Assembly: GCA_032622095.1 (NCBI GenBank)
Contig: CP136066.1
Coordinates: forward strand, 191,382,816 to 191,446,815
DNA: 64,000 nucleotides
Source: Siphonodentalium dalli
Lineage: Eukaryota > Mollusca > Scaphopoda > Gadilida > Siphonodentaliidae
Reading direction: 5' to 3'
In this document: in pieces, positions 34,485 to 45,859 of the stretch
Layout: the number at the start of each line of letters is the position of its first letter
How positions within the stretch are numbered: position 1 is the stretch's first letter
Translations under genes and position numbers: made by a program
The notes under the pieces: generated by a model
Databases searched by the model: none
What the model was told of the DNA's origin: nothing
What the model saw: the letters and a program-made list of their open reading frames with translations, nothing else

Positions 34485-34680
34485 TCATTGATTATGCGTT
34501 CGTTGTTTCAACCCGTCAGTAACACATATATAGTAATATGTAATAGACTTTGTTTGGATAGTGGATACACAAAACACATGGAATAATTTTGCAAGTAAAT
34601 TCTTCTTCAAATTCATGTTTGTAAGTTCAGTATAATAACATTCGCCTTTCAAAATGTTATACTGAAATGTGCACAAGTTA
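34485..34680 (-). other. Possible PAN-like half-exon
   Basis: The minus-strand frame starts Leu-Cys-x-Phe-Gln-Tyr-Asn-x5-Cys-Tyr-Tyr-x-Glu-Leu, which matches the second half of the PAN/apple core seen at 58.1-58.4 kb (Cys-x2-Phe-x-Phe-x6-Cys-x2-Leu-Glu). The upstream Cys residues are absent (stops upstream) and no convincing splice pair is seen. It could be a decayed or chance match. Confidence 0.25.
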
Positions 34681-35891
34681 CCTTATCAAAATACAGACAT
34701 GCATGTACAGACCGGACTAGCGTTCGAGTAGGCATTCACTGGGGACGTGACGACAGGCGGTTGATGTGTCAAGTTTCAAAACTTGTAATTACAGACCTTA
34801 CACAGAATCAGCTGTTGGACCAAAATATGTTAAACTTTATCTGAAAGTTTCGTTTTCTAACCAGTAGACACTAATTAGTGTCGAATATTTCCCTTTCGGG
34901 TCGAAAGTTTGGACTAAAATTGCAATCAGTTCGAACATTTCTATCCATACATGGATGTAGGGGTTAAATACTTTCTGACAGTTGGAAATGCATATGTTGA
35001 GGTACCAGATGGACAAATCCGGCACAGGGGGGGGGGGGGGGTATATGTTTATTTTCTGACTTTCGGAGTATATAGTTCAACATTCTAAGCTGGACACCTA
35101 ACGGAGACCCTGTAGCCACGTCTTGGCTATACCGACGAATTTATAATATGCATTTCATGCTACAAATTACATGTAATAGCAGAGCTTGTCTATAACGTTG
35201 AGAAGTCTCCCACCATACATGTATATACGGAGTGTTGGGTTTAAAAAAAGATTACCAGTCGCTGGATACTATCTTATAATAGGGTATATTTGTCCACATG
35301 ATTGAATTTGAAACCGCCCCACTCCCCACCCCGTAGAAGGTCCTTTAAGCTTGTCGTTGTTTGAGTACACGTTGGATATTTTATAATATATATATATATA
35401 TACTATATAATATACTTATAATTCTTTCTAAGTACAAATATGGACGAAATGCATGTATAATTGTTACTCTCACTTGTTAACATCCCCCACCCCATTCTGA
35501 GCTTTGTGGGATTAAGCTAGATAATCAACAGTTTCGTCCCAAAAACTCCAGCAAATTCCTTAAACACCGCTGAAATAATCTGTGAGTCTATGGTAAAAAT
35601 ACAGTCAAATAATATTGGGTGTATTCGAGTCCGCGTTTCAGAACGGAATGTGATCAATGCTTCATCTGCGCCGTCGATTTTAACAAAGACGATAAAACCT
35701 ATGAACACCAAGGAATCGTCGTACTAGCAGGTTGGCATTGCTGTTTCAAACACAAAAAAGTAAATGAAACAAAGAAAAAAGAAAAGGAAGACATAACAAG
35801 CAAAACACGCGGTGAATATATCGACCGAACAAACATCGTCCAACGCTTTGTCAATTGTTCGTCATTTCCTCATTGTTTGGATCATCGGCTG

Positions 35892-38800
35892 CATGTAGTG
35901 TCTATAGTCGGCATGTATGTACATGTACTGTCTATAGTCGGTCTGTAGGTATATGTATTGTCTATAGTCGGCCTGTATTTACATGTAGTGTCTATAGTCG
36001 GCCTGTATGTACACGTAGTGTCTATAGTCGGTCTGTATGTACATGTAGTGTCTATAGTCGGACTGTATGTACATGTATTGTCTATAGTCGGCCTGTATGT
36101 ACATGTAGTGTCTATAGTCGGCATGTATGTACATGTAGTGTCTATAGTCGGCCTGTATGTACATGTAGTGTCTATAGTCGGCCTGTATGTACATGTAGTG
36201 TCTATAGTCGGCCTGTATGTACATATAGTGTCTATAGTCGGCCTGTATGTACATGTAGTGTCTACAGTCGGCCTGTATGTACATGTAGTGTCTATATTTG
36301 GTCTGTGTGTACATGTAGTGTCTATAGTCGGCATGTATGTACATGTAGTGTGTATATTCGTCGTGTATGAACATGTAGTGTCTATAGTCGGCCTGTATGT
36401 ACATGTAGTGTCTACAGTCGGCATGTATGCACATGTAGTGTCTATATTCGGCCTGTATGTACATGTAGTGTCTATAGTCGGCCTGTATGCACATGTAGTG
36501 TATATAGTCGGCCTGTATGTACATGTAGTGTCTATAGTCGGCTTGTATGTACATGCAGTGTCTATAGTCGGCATGTATGTACATGTAGTGTCTATAGTCG
36601 GTCTGTATGTACATGTAGTGTCTATAGTCGGCTTGTATGTACATGTAGTGTCTATAGTCGGCCTGTATGTACATGTAGTGTCTATAGTCGGCCTGTAGGT
36701 ACATGTAGTGTCTATAGTCGGCATGTATGTACATGTATTGTCTATATTCGGCCTGTATGTACATGTTGTGTCTATATTCGGCCTGTATGTACATGTAGTG
36801 TATATAATCGGCCTGTATATACATGTAGTGTATATAGTCGGCTTGTGTGTACATGCAGTGTGTATAGTCGGCATGTATGTACATGTAGTGGCTATAGTCG
36901 GCCTGTATATACATGTAGTGTCTATATTCGTCCTGTATGAACATGTAGTGGCTATAGTCGGCCTGTATATACATGTAGTGTCTATATTCGTCCTGTATGT
37001 ACATGTAGTGTCTATAATCGGCCTGTATATACATATAGTATCTATAGTCGGCCTGTATGTACATGCAGTGTCTATAGTCGGCATGTATGTACATGTATTG
37101 TCTATATTCGTCCTGAATGAACATGTAGTGTCTATAGTCGGCCTGTATTTACATGCAGTGTCTATAGTCGGCATGTATGTACATGTATTGTCTATATTCG
37201 GCCTGTATGTACATGTTGTGTCTATATTCGGCCTGTATGTACATGTATTGTCTATATTCGTCCTGAATGAACGTGTAGTGTCTATAGTCGGCCTGTATTT
37301 ACATGCAGTGTCTATAGTCGGCATGTATGTACATGTAGTGTCTATAGTCGGCCTATATGTACATGTAGTGTCTATAGTCGGCATGTATTACATTTAGTGT
37401 CTATAGTCGGCATGTATATACATGTAGTGGCTATAGTCGGCTTGTATGTACATGCAGTGTCTATAGTCGGCATGTATGTACATGTATTGTCTATATTCGT
37501 CCTGTATGAACATGTAGTGTCTAAAGTCGGCCTGTATTTACATGTAGTGTCTATAGTCGGCATGTATGTACATGTAGTGTCTATAGTCGGCCTGTATGTA
37601 CATGTAGTGTCTATAGTCGGCATGTATTGCATGTAGTGTCTATAGTCGGCATGTATGTACATGTAGTGTCTATAGTCGGCCTGTATGTACATGTAGTGTC
37701 TATAGTCGGCATGTATTACATGTAGTGTCTATAGTCGGCCTGTATGTACATGTAGTGTCTATAGTCGGCATGTATTACATGTAGTGTCTATAGTCGGCCT
37801 GTATGTACATGTAGTGTCTATAGTCGGCATGTATTACATGTAGTGTCTATAGTCGGCCTGTATGTACATGTAGTGTCTATAGTCGGCATGTATGTACATG
37901 TAGTGTCTATAGTCGGCCTGTATGTACATGTAGTGTCTATAGTCGGCATGTATTGCATGTAGTGTCTATAGTCGGCATGTATGTACATGTAGTGTCTATA
38001 GTCGGCCTGTATGTACATGTAGTGTCTATAGTCGGCATGTATTACATGTAGTGTATATAGTCGGCCTGTATGTACATGTAGTGTATATAGTCGGCCTGTA
38101 TGTACATGTATTGTCTATATTCGGCCTGTATATACATGTAGTGTCTATAGTCGGCCTGTGTGTACATGCAGTGTGTATAGTCGGCCTGTACGTACATGCA
38201 GTGTCTATAGTCGGCATGTATGTACATGTAGTGTCTATAGTCGGCATGTATGTACATGTAGTGTCTATAAGCGACCTGTATGTACATGTAGTGTCTATAG
38301 TCGGCATCTATGTACATGTATTGTCTATATTCGGCATGTATGTACATGTAGTGTCTATAGTCGGCCTGTGTGTACATGCAGTGTGTATAGTCGGCCTGTA
38401 TGTACATGTAGTGTCTATAGTCGGCATGTATGTACATGTAGTGTCTATAATCGGCCTGTGTGTACATGTAGTGTCTATAGTCGGCCTGTATGTACATGTA
38501 GTGTCTATAGTCGGCCTGTATGTACATGTAGTGTCTATATTTGGTCTGTGTGTACATGTAGTGTCTATAGTCGGCATGTATGTACATGTAGTGTCTATAG
38601 TCGGCCTGTACGTACATGCAGTGTCTATAGTCGGCATGTATGTACATTTATTGTCCATATTCGGCCTGTATGAACATGTAGTGTCTATAGTCGGCCTGTA
38701 TGTACATGTAGTGTCTACAGTCGGCATATATGCACATGTAGTGTCTATATTCGGCCTGTATGTACATGTAGTGTCTATAGTCGGCCTGTATGCACATGTA

Positions 38801-40670
38801 GTGTATATAGTCGGCCTGTATGTACATGTAGTGTCTATAGTCGGCTTGTATGTACATGCAGTGTCTATAGTCGGCATGTATGTACATGTAGTGTTATAGT
38901 CGGTCTGTATGTACATGTAGTGTCTATAGTCGGCCTGTATGTACATGTAGTGTCTATAGTCGGCCTGTATGTACATGTAGTGTCTATAGTCGGCCTGTAG
39001 GTACATGTAGTGTCTATAGTCGGCATGTATGTACATGTATTGTCTATATTCGGCCTGTATGTACATGTTGTGTCTATATTCGGCCTGTATGTACATGTAG
39101 TGTATATAATCGGCCTGTATATACATGTAGTGTATATAGTCGGCCTGTGTGTACATGCAGTGTGTATAGTCGGCATGTATGTACATGTAGTGTCTATATT
39201 CGTCCTGTATGAACATGTAGTGGCTATAATGGCCTGTATATACATGTAGTGTCTATATTCGTCCTGTATGTACATGTAGTGTCTATAATCGGCCTGTATA
39301 TACATATAGTGTCTATAGTCGGCCTGTATGTACATGCAGTGTCTATAGTCGGCATGTATGTACATGTATTGTCTATATTCGTCCTGAATGAACATGTAGT
39401 GTCTATAGTCGGCCTGTATTTACATGCAGTGTCTATAGTCGGCATGTATGTACATGTAGTGTCTATAGTCGGCCTATATGTACATGTAGTGTCTATAGTC
39501 GGCATGTATTACATGTAGTGTCTATAGTCGGCATGTATATACTGGTAGTGGCTATAGTCGGCTTGTATGTACATGCAGTGTCTATAGTCGGCATGTATGT
39601 ACATGTATTGTCTATATTCGTCCTGTATGAACATGTAGTGTCTATAGTCGGCCTGTATTTACATGTAGTGTCTATAGTCGGCATGTATGTACATGTAGTG
39701 TCTATAGTCGGCCTGTATGTACATGTAGTGTCTATAGTCGGCATGTATTGCATGTAGTGTCTATAGCCGGCATGTATGTACATGTAGTGTCTATAATCGG
39801 CCTGTATGTACATGTAGTGTCTATAGTCGGCATGTATTACATGTAGTGTCTATAGTCGGCCTGTATGTACATGTAGTGTCTATAGTCGGCATGTATTACA
39901 TGTAGTGTATATAGTCGGCCTGTATGTGCATGTAGTGTATATAGTCGGCCTGTATGTACATGTATTGTCTATATTCGGCCTGTATATACATGTAGTGTCT
40001 ATAGTCGGCCTGTGTGTACATGCAGTGTGTATAGTCGGCCTGTGCGTACATGCAGTGTCTATAGTCGGCATGTATGTACATTTATTGTCCATATTCGGCC
40101 TGTATGTACATGTAGTGTCTATAAGCGGCCTGTATGTACATGTAGTGTCTATAGTCGGCATGTATGTACATGTATTGTCTATATTCGGCCTGTATGTACA
40201 TGTAGTGTCTATAGTCGGCCTGTGTGTACATGCAGTGTGTATAGTCGGCCTGTATGTACATGTATTGTCTATATTCGGCCTGTATGTACATGTAGTGTCT
40301 ATAGTCGGCCTGTGTGTACATGTAGTGTCTATAGTCGGCCTGTATGTACATGTAGTGTCTATAGTCGGCCTGTGTGTACATGTAGTGTCTATAGTCGGCC
40401 TGTATGTACATGTAGTGTCTATAGTCGGCCTGTGTGTACATGTAGTGTATATAGTCGGCCTGTATGTACATGTAGTGTCTATAGTCGGCCTGTGTGTACA
40501 TGTAGTGTCTATAGTCGGCCTGTATGTACATGTAGTGTCTATAGTCGGCCTGTATGTACATGTAGTGTCTATAGTCGGCCTGTGTGTACATGTAGTGTCT
40601 ATAGTCGGCCTGTATGTACATGTAGTGTCTATAGTCGGCCTGTGTGTACATGTAGTGTCTATAGTCGGCC
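35892..40670. repeat. 30-bp satellite array, about 159 units
   Basis: The unit is TGTCTATAGTCGGCCTGTAT followed by GTACATGTAG. Because 30 is divisible by 3 and the unit has no stops in several frames, long decapeptide-repeat ORFs run on both strands (up to 500 codons on the minus strand). Most units are 30 bp; a subset (37390-38040, 39500-39900) is 28-29 bp and breaks the frames. Marker variants recur with offsets of about 2.1-2.3 kb (for example TCTACAGTCGG at 36411 and 38714) and 1.85 kb (38041 and 39895), showing segmental expansion inside the array. From 40290 a 60-bp dimer alternates TGTGTGTAC with TGTATGTAC. The array lies in the inferred lectin-gene intron. Confidence 0.97.
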
Positions 40671-42837
40671 TTTATGTCGTATGCAAGTATCACAAAAGAC
40701 GGATTCGAGGCAGGGTAATCATCGCGCTGCATGTTCTCCGTTCAAAAATTGATTATCATACGGCTATCGATCTTTGGATTTGTTCTACATACCAAATCCA
40801 GTGCCGCATGTTTGCTGTGTTCGGTCGAATATAAGGACAACACGGTATAGACATCCGTCAATGACGACCCGTTTTCAAATGTCAGCTCCGGAAGGATGCG
40901 TAATAAGACCGACAGGCAGGAAACTCGGTCCCGTAAATACTATGGGCTCTTTTTTAACTATGTATAATGACTTTTGGTCTTTGCCTTGCATACTTCCGTT
41001 TATTCGCGACCTGCACATAATTACTGTATATTAGTTACTCATATGACGTACACGTGTCGATCGATACAAGCTGTACATATTTCACAAACTGGAATTTAAA
41101 AAGCAATATGAGAACCTAGATCATACTGTGGAATACCTAACTGTATCTGAAGCACGTCATATGCCACTATGTTCAGACCTTCATCTTCATGATAAGATGG
41201 AAACATAAATAGAAACGAAACGTGGCAATATTTAATAAATTAATATAGCGTCCCTTATAAAAAAAACGCTTTGTTAACACCATAGTAAAAACACTCTGGT
41301 ATTCTTTGGTATTCTACCATATAATTTACTCCGGTAAAATGTATCTAGTGTATGATCACCATATTATACGCACAAATGTAGACCCACCCATGTATTTTTA
41401 CTCTAGTAGAATGTTCCCACCCATGTATTCCACCAAGGTATTTTACCGGGATGTAAGTATGCATGTGGGATTCCACTAGCGTAATTCTACCAGCGTAATT
41501 CTACCAGGGTAATTCTACCAGATTCATTTACCTCGATATTATCACGGTAGTACCGATGTGCCCTTTCAGAAGCTTTAACATCTGAGCTAACAGATTGGAG
41601 GCTATATGAATCACACATGTGATTATATAAGATGTTAAACTCTTCTGGATTTAGCTTACTTATTTTAAGAATATTCTCGTCCCATTCTGTTAGCGTTTGA
41701 GTATGACACCTGGTTCAATGCTGTTCCTCTGATTAACGAACAATATATGATTTTATTTTCAAAAAAGAGACAGAAAACACATCAGCTGAGAAATGTGCTA
41801 TTGTAAAATGGAGTTATCGCTCATATCCGTGTAAAATAACTCTGGTAAAGCCAGGTAAACCATTGTTTACATGGATCTACTCTCTACCATCCTTATGTTT
41901 GATATATCTTCATTCAATGGTAGCAAGAAGAAGGTGAACAATGGTCTTGCTGCTCCTGTACAATGCGTAGCATATACTTGTCCAACAGTTTTGTTGTCAT
42001 ATAAATTAATTGTTATTGTACACGTCACAAATCAATAAAAAAAATCAACTTATTGATACTTCAATGACATTTTCGAGTCATTATTTTTGAAGCTATATCA
42101 CCTCACTGATAATATCGTATTGCTACAATGGCGGTTCGTTTCAAGTGTTAACGGATACAAATGAAACTATCTTATTGGTCTCCTTAAAAGGTAATGCGTA
42201 TATGATCTTACCCGTGTGAAGTGTGATATATACCTAATTTCTGAGCTCCTATATATAGTAAAACATCGGCTTTTTTATATCGTTGAATTCTAACTTCATA
42301 GTCCCATAATTATTTGACACGAACAAGATATCGTCGCATGTGGACCGTAGCAGTCTGAACACATTGATTTGTTTTATTTTTCGGACATGATCCGGCATCA
42401 CATTTAAAACACTGCAAGGGAACTGCCACAAGTCCAACCACATCCATATCCATATATTCAACTGTCAACGTCGGTGGATGTTCGCACCGATTGAAGATTA
42501 GAATCGAGTTTTTTAAATGTGCTGTTGTACCGTCAACTGTCTATATATTGTCAGTTAACTACAAATATTTGAACAGCCACAGAGACCATTACATCGGAAG
42601 TGTTTTCAGAACATCAAGGTAGCAGATGGTAAATCAATAACTAGAACATAACATTGATGATTGAACACATAAACAAGATGCCATGCACGTATCGTATTAA
42701 ATCTCTGTCGTCCTATATATACGCCCACTATTCTCAACCGATAGTTTATAAAACTCAAACAACTGGTATTAAGATGTATATAATCACCGAATAAATCGAA
42801 CTACCACTGGTCAAGTGGACCTACTGATTTGCTATGA
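40671..42837. other. No gene recognised
   Basis: Contains a short patch of CTACCAG/GTAATTCTACCAG repeats (about 41480-41525) and CACTCTGGTATTC-like motifs near 41290. No domains or strong exons. Confidence 0.45.
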
Positions 42838-43985
42838 AGCTGGTGGGTCCTGATGAATTGTTATGGTGCTGGTGGGTCCTGATGAATTGTTATGGTGCTG
42901 GTGGGTCCTGATGAATTGTTATGGTGCTGGTTGGTCCTGTTGAATTGTTATGTTGCTGGTGGGTCCTGATAAATTGTTATGGTGCTGGTGGGTCCTGATG
43001 AATTGTTATGTTGCTGGTGGGTCCTGATGAATTGTTATGGTGCTGGTGGGTCCTGATAAATTGTTATGGTGCTGATGAATTGTTATGGTGCTGATGAATT
43101 GTTATGGTGCTGATGAATTGTTATGGTGCTGGTGGGTCCTGATGAATTGTTATGTTGCTGGTGGGTCCTGATGAATTGTTATGTTGCTGGTGGGTCCTGA
43201 TGAATTGTTATGGTGCTGATGAATTGTTATGTTGCTGGTGGGTCCTGATGAATTGTTATGGTGCTGATGAATTGTTATGTTGCTGGTGGGTCCTGATGAA
43301 TTGTTATGGTGCTGATGGGTCCTGATGAATTGTTATGGTGCTGATGAATTGTTATGTTGCTGGTGGGTCCTGATGAATTGTTATGTTGCTGGTGGGTCCT
43401 GATGAATTGTTATGTTGCTGGTGGGTCCTGATGAATTGTTATGGTGCTGGTGAATTGTTATGGTGCTGATGAATTGTTATGGTGCTGATGAATTGTTATG
43501 GTGCTGATGAATTGTTATGGTGCTGATGAATTGTTATGGTGCTGATGAATTGTTATGGTCCTGACGAATTGTTATGGTCCTGATGAATTGTTATGGTGCT
43601 GATGAATTATTATGGTGCTGATGAATTGTTATGGTCCTGATGAATTGTTATGGTGCTGATGAATTGTTATGGTCCTGATGAATTGTTATGGTGCTGATGA
43701 ATTGTTATGGTGCTGATGCATTGTTATGGTCCTGATGAATTGTTATGGTGCTGATGAATTGTTATGGTGCTGATGAATTGTTATGGTGCTGATGAATTGT
43801 TATGGTGCTGATGAATTGTTATGGTGCTGATGAATTGTTATGGTCCTGATGAATTGTTATGGTCCTGATGAATTGTTATGGTGCTGATGAATTGTTATGG
43901 TGCAGATGAATTGTTATGGTGCTGATGAATTGTTATGGTCCTGATGAATTGTTATGGTCCTGATGAATTGTTATGGTGCTGATGT
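42838..43985. repeat. Two-length minisatellite (29-bp and 19-bp units)
   Basis: The long unit is GTGCTGGTGGGTCCTGATGAATTGTTATG (29 bp); the short unit lacks the 10 bases GTGGGTCCTG. Long units dominate before 43440 and short ones after, with mixed order around 43060-43340. GGTCCTGATG hybrids are frequent at the distal end. This looks like a long unit that lost 10 bp and then expanded. Confidence 0.95.
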
Positions 43986-43999
43986 TCAGCTGATCTGAA

Positions 44000-44440
44000 C
44001 AAATCGAGGAAAAGACGACTAATTGCGGAAAACTTTCAACGAGATGCATATTCAACATATCCTCGCCCAAATACGCACATAATGTGAAATAGGTAGATAA
44101 TGTGATTATTTAATTCTGAAATAAGCAAATAATGGACTTATATCCGCCATTCTGTTTTACGGCGCGGGCCACAGTGAAAATACACGTTAAAGAGCATGAG
44201 TTAGCTTATTTGTGTCATTGTCCGCAATAATCTGCTCAGAATCGCCCCATTATGAGTCGATACAGTGACTAACAAGCTCTCATTTTTAGCTCAAAATTCA
44301 AGATTCTAAGCAGATATATCTACCTAAAATAAGTTCTATAAGAAGCAGATAATTGCGGGTTTTCGGGCGAACAGGCTAGCATATTCTGAAATGTTTTAAT
44401 AATGTATGTGTTTGTTGTTTCAAATCGCCCATAATTGAGA
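44000..44440. repeat. Dispersed repeat family Z, copy 1
   Basis: Landmarks TTCAACATATC, ACGCACATAAT, GTGAAATAGGTA, TTATTTGTGTCATTGTCCGC, AATCGCCxCATTATGAG, AAGCAGATAAT and GGGCGAACAGGCT occur in the same order at 59455-59760. About 300 bp, moderately diverged, no coding potential. Confidence 0.8.
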
Positions 44441-44486
44441 TCGATATGCCTAATATTTTGCAGACACCAGCGCCGTGCCACCATTA

Positions 44487-44705
44487 TTAAAATATTTTAA
44501 AATATATAATTCTGTTCTTAAGTGTTTCGGACAGACACTGGCTTTTGCACATATCGTTTGAATTTGCCAAACACCGCACTTTAGGAACAATAACGGTATT
44601 TATTCTTAACAATATCGGCTCCGCCAGCGTCATAGTAATACAGCAGTACCCACCTGCAGCATAGCAAATTAGGAGGACCAATTGAACAGGGGAGTGAACA
44701 CACAC
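44487..44705 (-). other. Possible secreted-protein first exon, uncertain
   Basis: A 72-codon frame starting with a hydrophobic stretch (Val-Gln-Leu-Val-Leu-Leu-Ile-Cys) like a signal peptide, followed by three Cys in Arg-Cys-x7-Cys-x3-Cys. Neighbouring recognised exons on this strand encode Cys-rich secreted domains, so it could belong to a related gene, but there is no clear donor and no recognised domain. Confidence 0.2.
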
Positions 44706-45355
44706 GTCTGAGCAAATCTGTTTGTGGCTTTGATGTATTAATTTGGAATCTACGTTCTAGCTTTAAACATTTTACAGTCCATTAGACACTGCGTATTTTA
44801 AATATATTATGCCACTTAACCTCACTAATGCACCAACAGATACCTCACGTTTGTCGTCTGGAATTAAACGCAAACATTTCACTAATCAGCAACAATGAAT
44901 TTGTCACTTGATTACCAAGACCATCTGCACACGTCGTTTGGAATATCGAGAACAGTGTATGACGTTGTGGTGTCATGTTAGGATATTGACTCCCCAAGAA
45001 ACTGGGAGTGGCCGCATAACAAACAACCACGTGCCAACAGTGTTCCAATAATCGGGTGCAACTAGCGTGTTGGTGATTCATTTTTTCACCAACGTCTACG
45101 GATGCTGATTCGATCTAGCCAGGATTCGCATGGCATAATGTTTGTGTGAGCCCCCGCCTTGTGCACAGGAGAGAACATTTTATGCCAGGTTGTAGGCTTG
45201 ATATGCAAGGTTCGAAATTTTAATTTAAAGCATTTCATGTCCTAATACTGCACGGCTGAGCTAAGATTATGTATCTATGCCTGTGGACATTACAAAAAAT
45301 ATACTTACAATGCGTTTTTTCTGAAACATTTTACAAACAGTCTCAAAAGATTTTC

Positions 45356-45565
45356 TCATATAGCAGGAGAAGGGTATCGGGATCGATTTTCAAGCTTGAT
45401 ATGTGATGAGGACATTGCAGTGTACCTTTCCGATCGATACATGGCCATTTCAATGATAATTTGTTGTTCACGCTCACTGAATGAAGCACATTTGAAGCAA
45501 TGAACACTCATACCGAGTTCGTGCCTCCATACATCTGATATATATTGATTTGTGAATCTTTGCAT
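45356..45565 (-). repeat. Dispersed repeat family Y, copy 2
   Basis: Best-preserved copy of the repeat seen at 14049-14243: GAAGCACATTTGAAGCAATG and CGTGCCTCCATA are identical. On the minus strand it reads Trp-Arg-His-Glu...Val-His-Cys-Phe-Lys-Cys-Ala-Ser. Confidence 0.6.
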
Positions 45566-45696
45566 TAATGGCTAACTAAAACTATGAAGTGGTAACATAT
45601 ACACTAATTGGTGTTTCCCAGCCCTTTCAATGTCGACGATACTTAAAAGTGACACAATCGTTGTTTCTAAGTTTAGGCAACAATATACATACGCAC

Positions 45697-45802
45697 CATT
45701 TGGGAAAAGTGTTAGGCACCGATGTCCATATTCACCAAAATACGTCGCCACACATATCTCATTTTGGCCGCATGGTCTCGGCTGACACCCTTGCAGTGTT
45801 CG
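45697..45802 (-). CDS. Cys-rich, EGF-like exon (gene A)
   Basis: A 106-nt exon between acceptor TTACAG and donor ATG|GTGCGT. Its 35 codons contain Gly-Cys-Gln-Pro-Arg-Pro-Cys-Gly-Gln-Asn-Glu-Ile-Cys, then Gly-Glu-Tyr-Gly-His-Arg-Cys. The spacing Cys-x4-Cys-x5-Cys-x11-Cys matches the first four cysteines of an EGF module; the last pair is missing, so it is an incomplete or divergent module. It enters in phase 0 and leaves in phase 1. That fits between the PAN exon (leaves in phase 0) and the lectin N-terminal exon (enters in phase 1). Assigning it to the same gene across a 12-kb intron on each side is an inference. Confidence 0.55.
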
Positions 45803-45859
45803 CTGTAAGTTTAAAACAAATGTCACAAACCAGTGATACATGTATTTTTAGACAGTAAC

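Noticed and set aside
35882-37384. 500-codon minus-strand ORF and other long ORFs in the 30-bp satellite
   Set aside because: Several frames on both strands are open because the unit length is a multiple of 3. Units of 28-29 bp break them, and no start context or splice support is seen.
35892-40670. CRISPR-like array
   Set aside because: The 30-bp units are directly adjacent, with no unique spacers, in a eukaryotic context.
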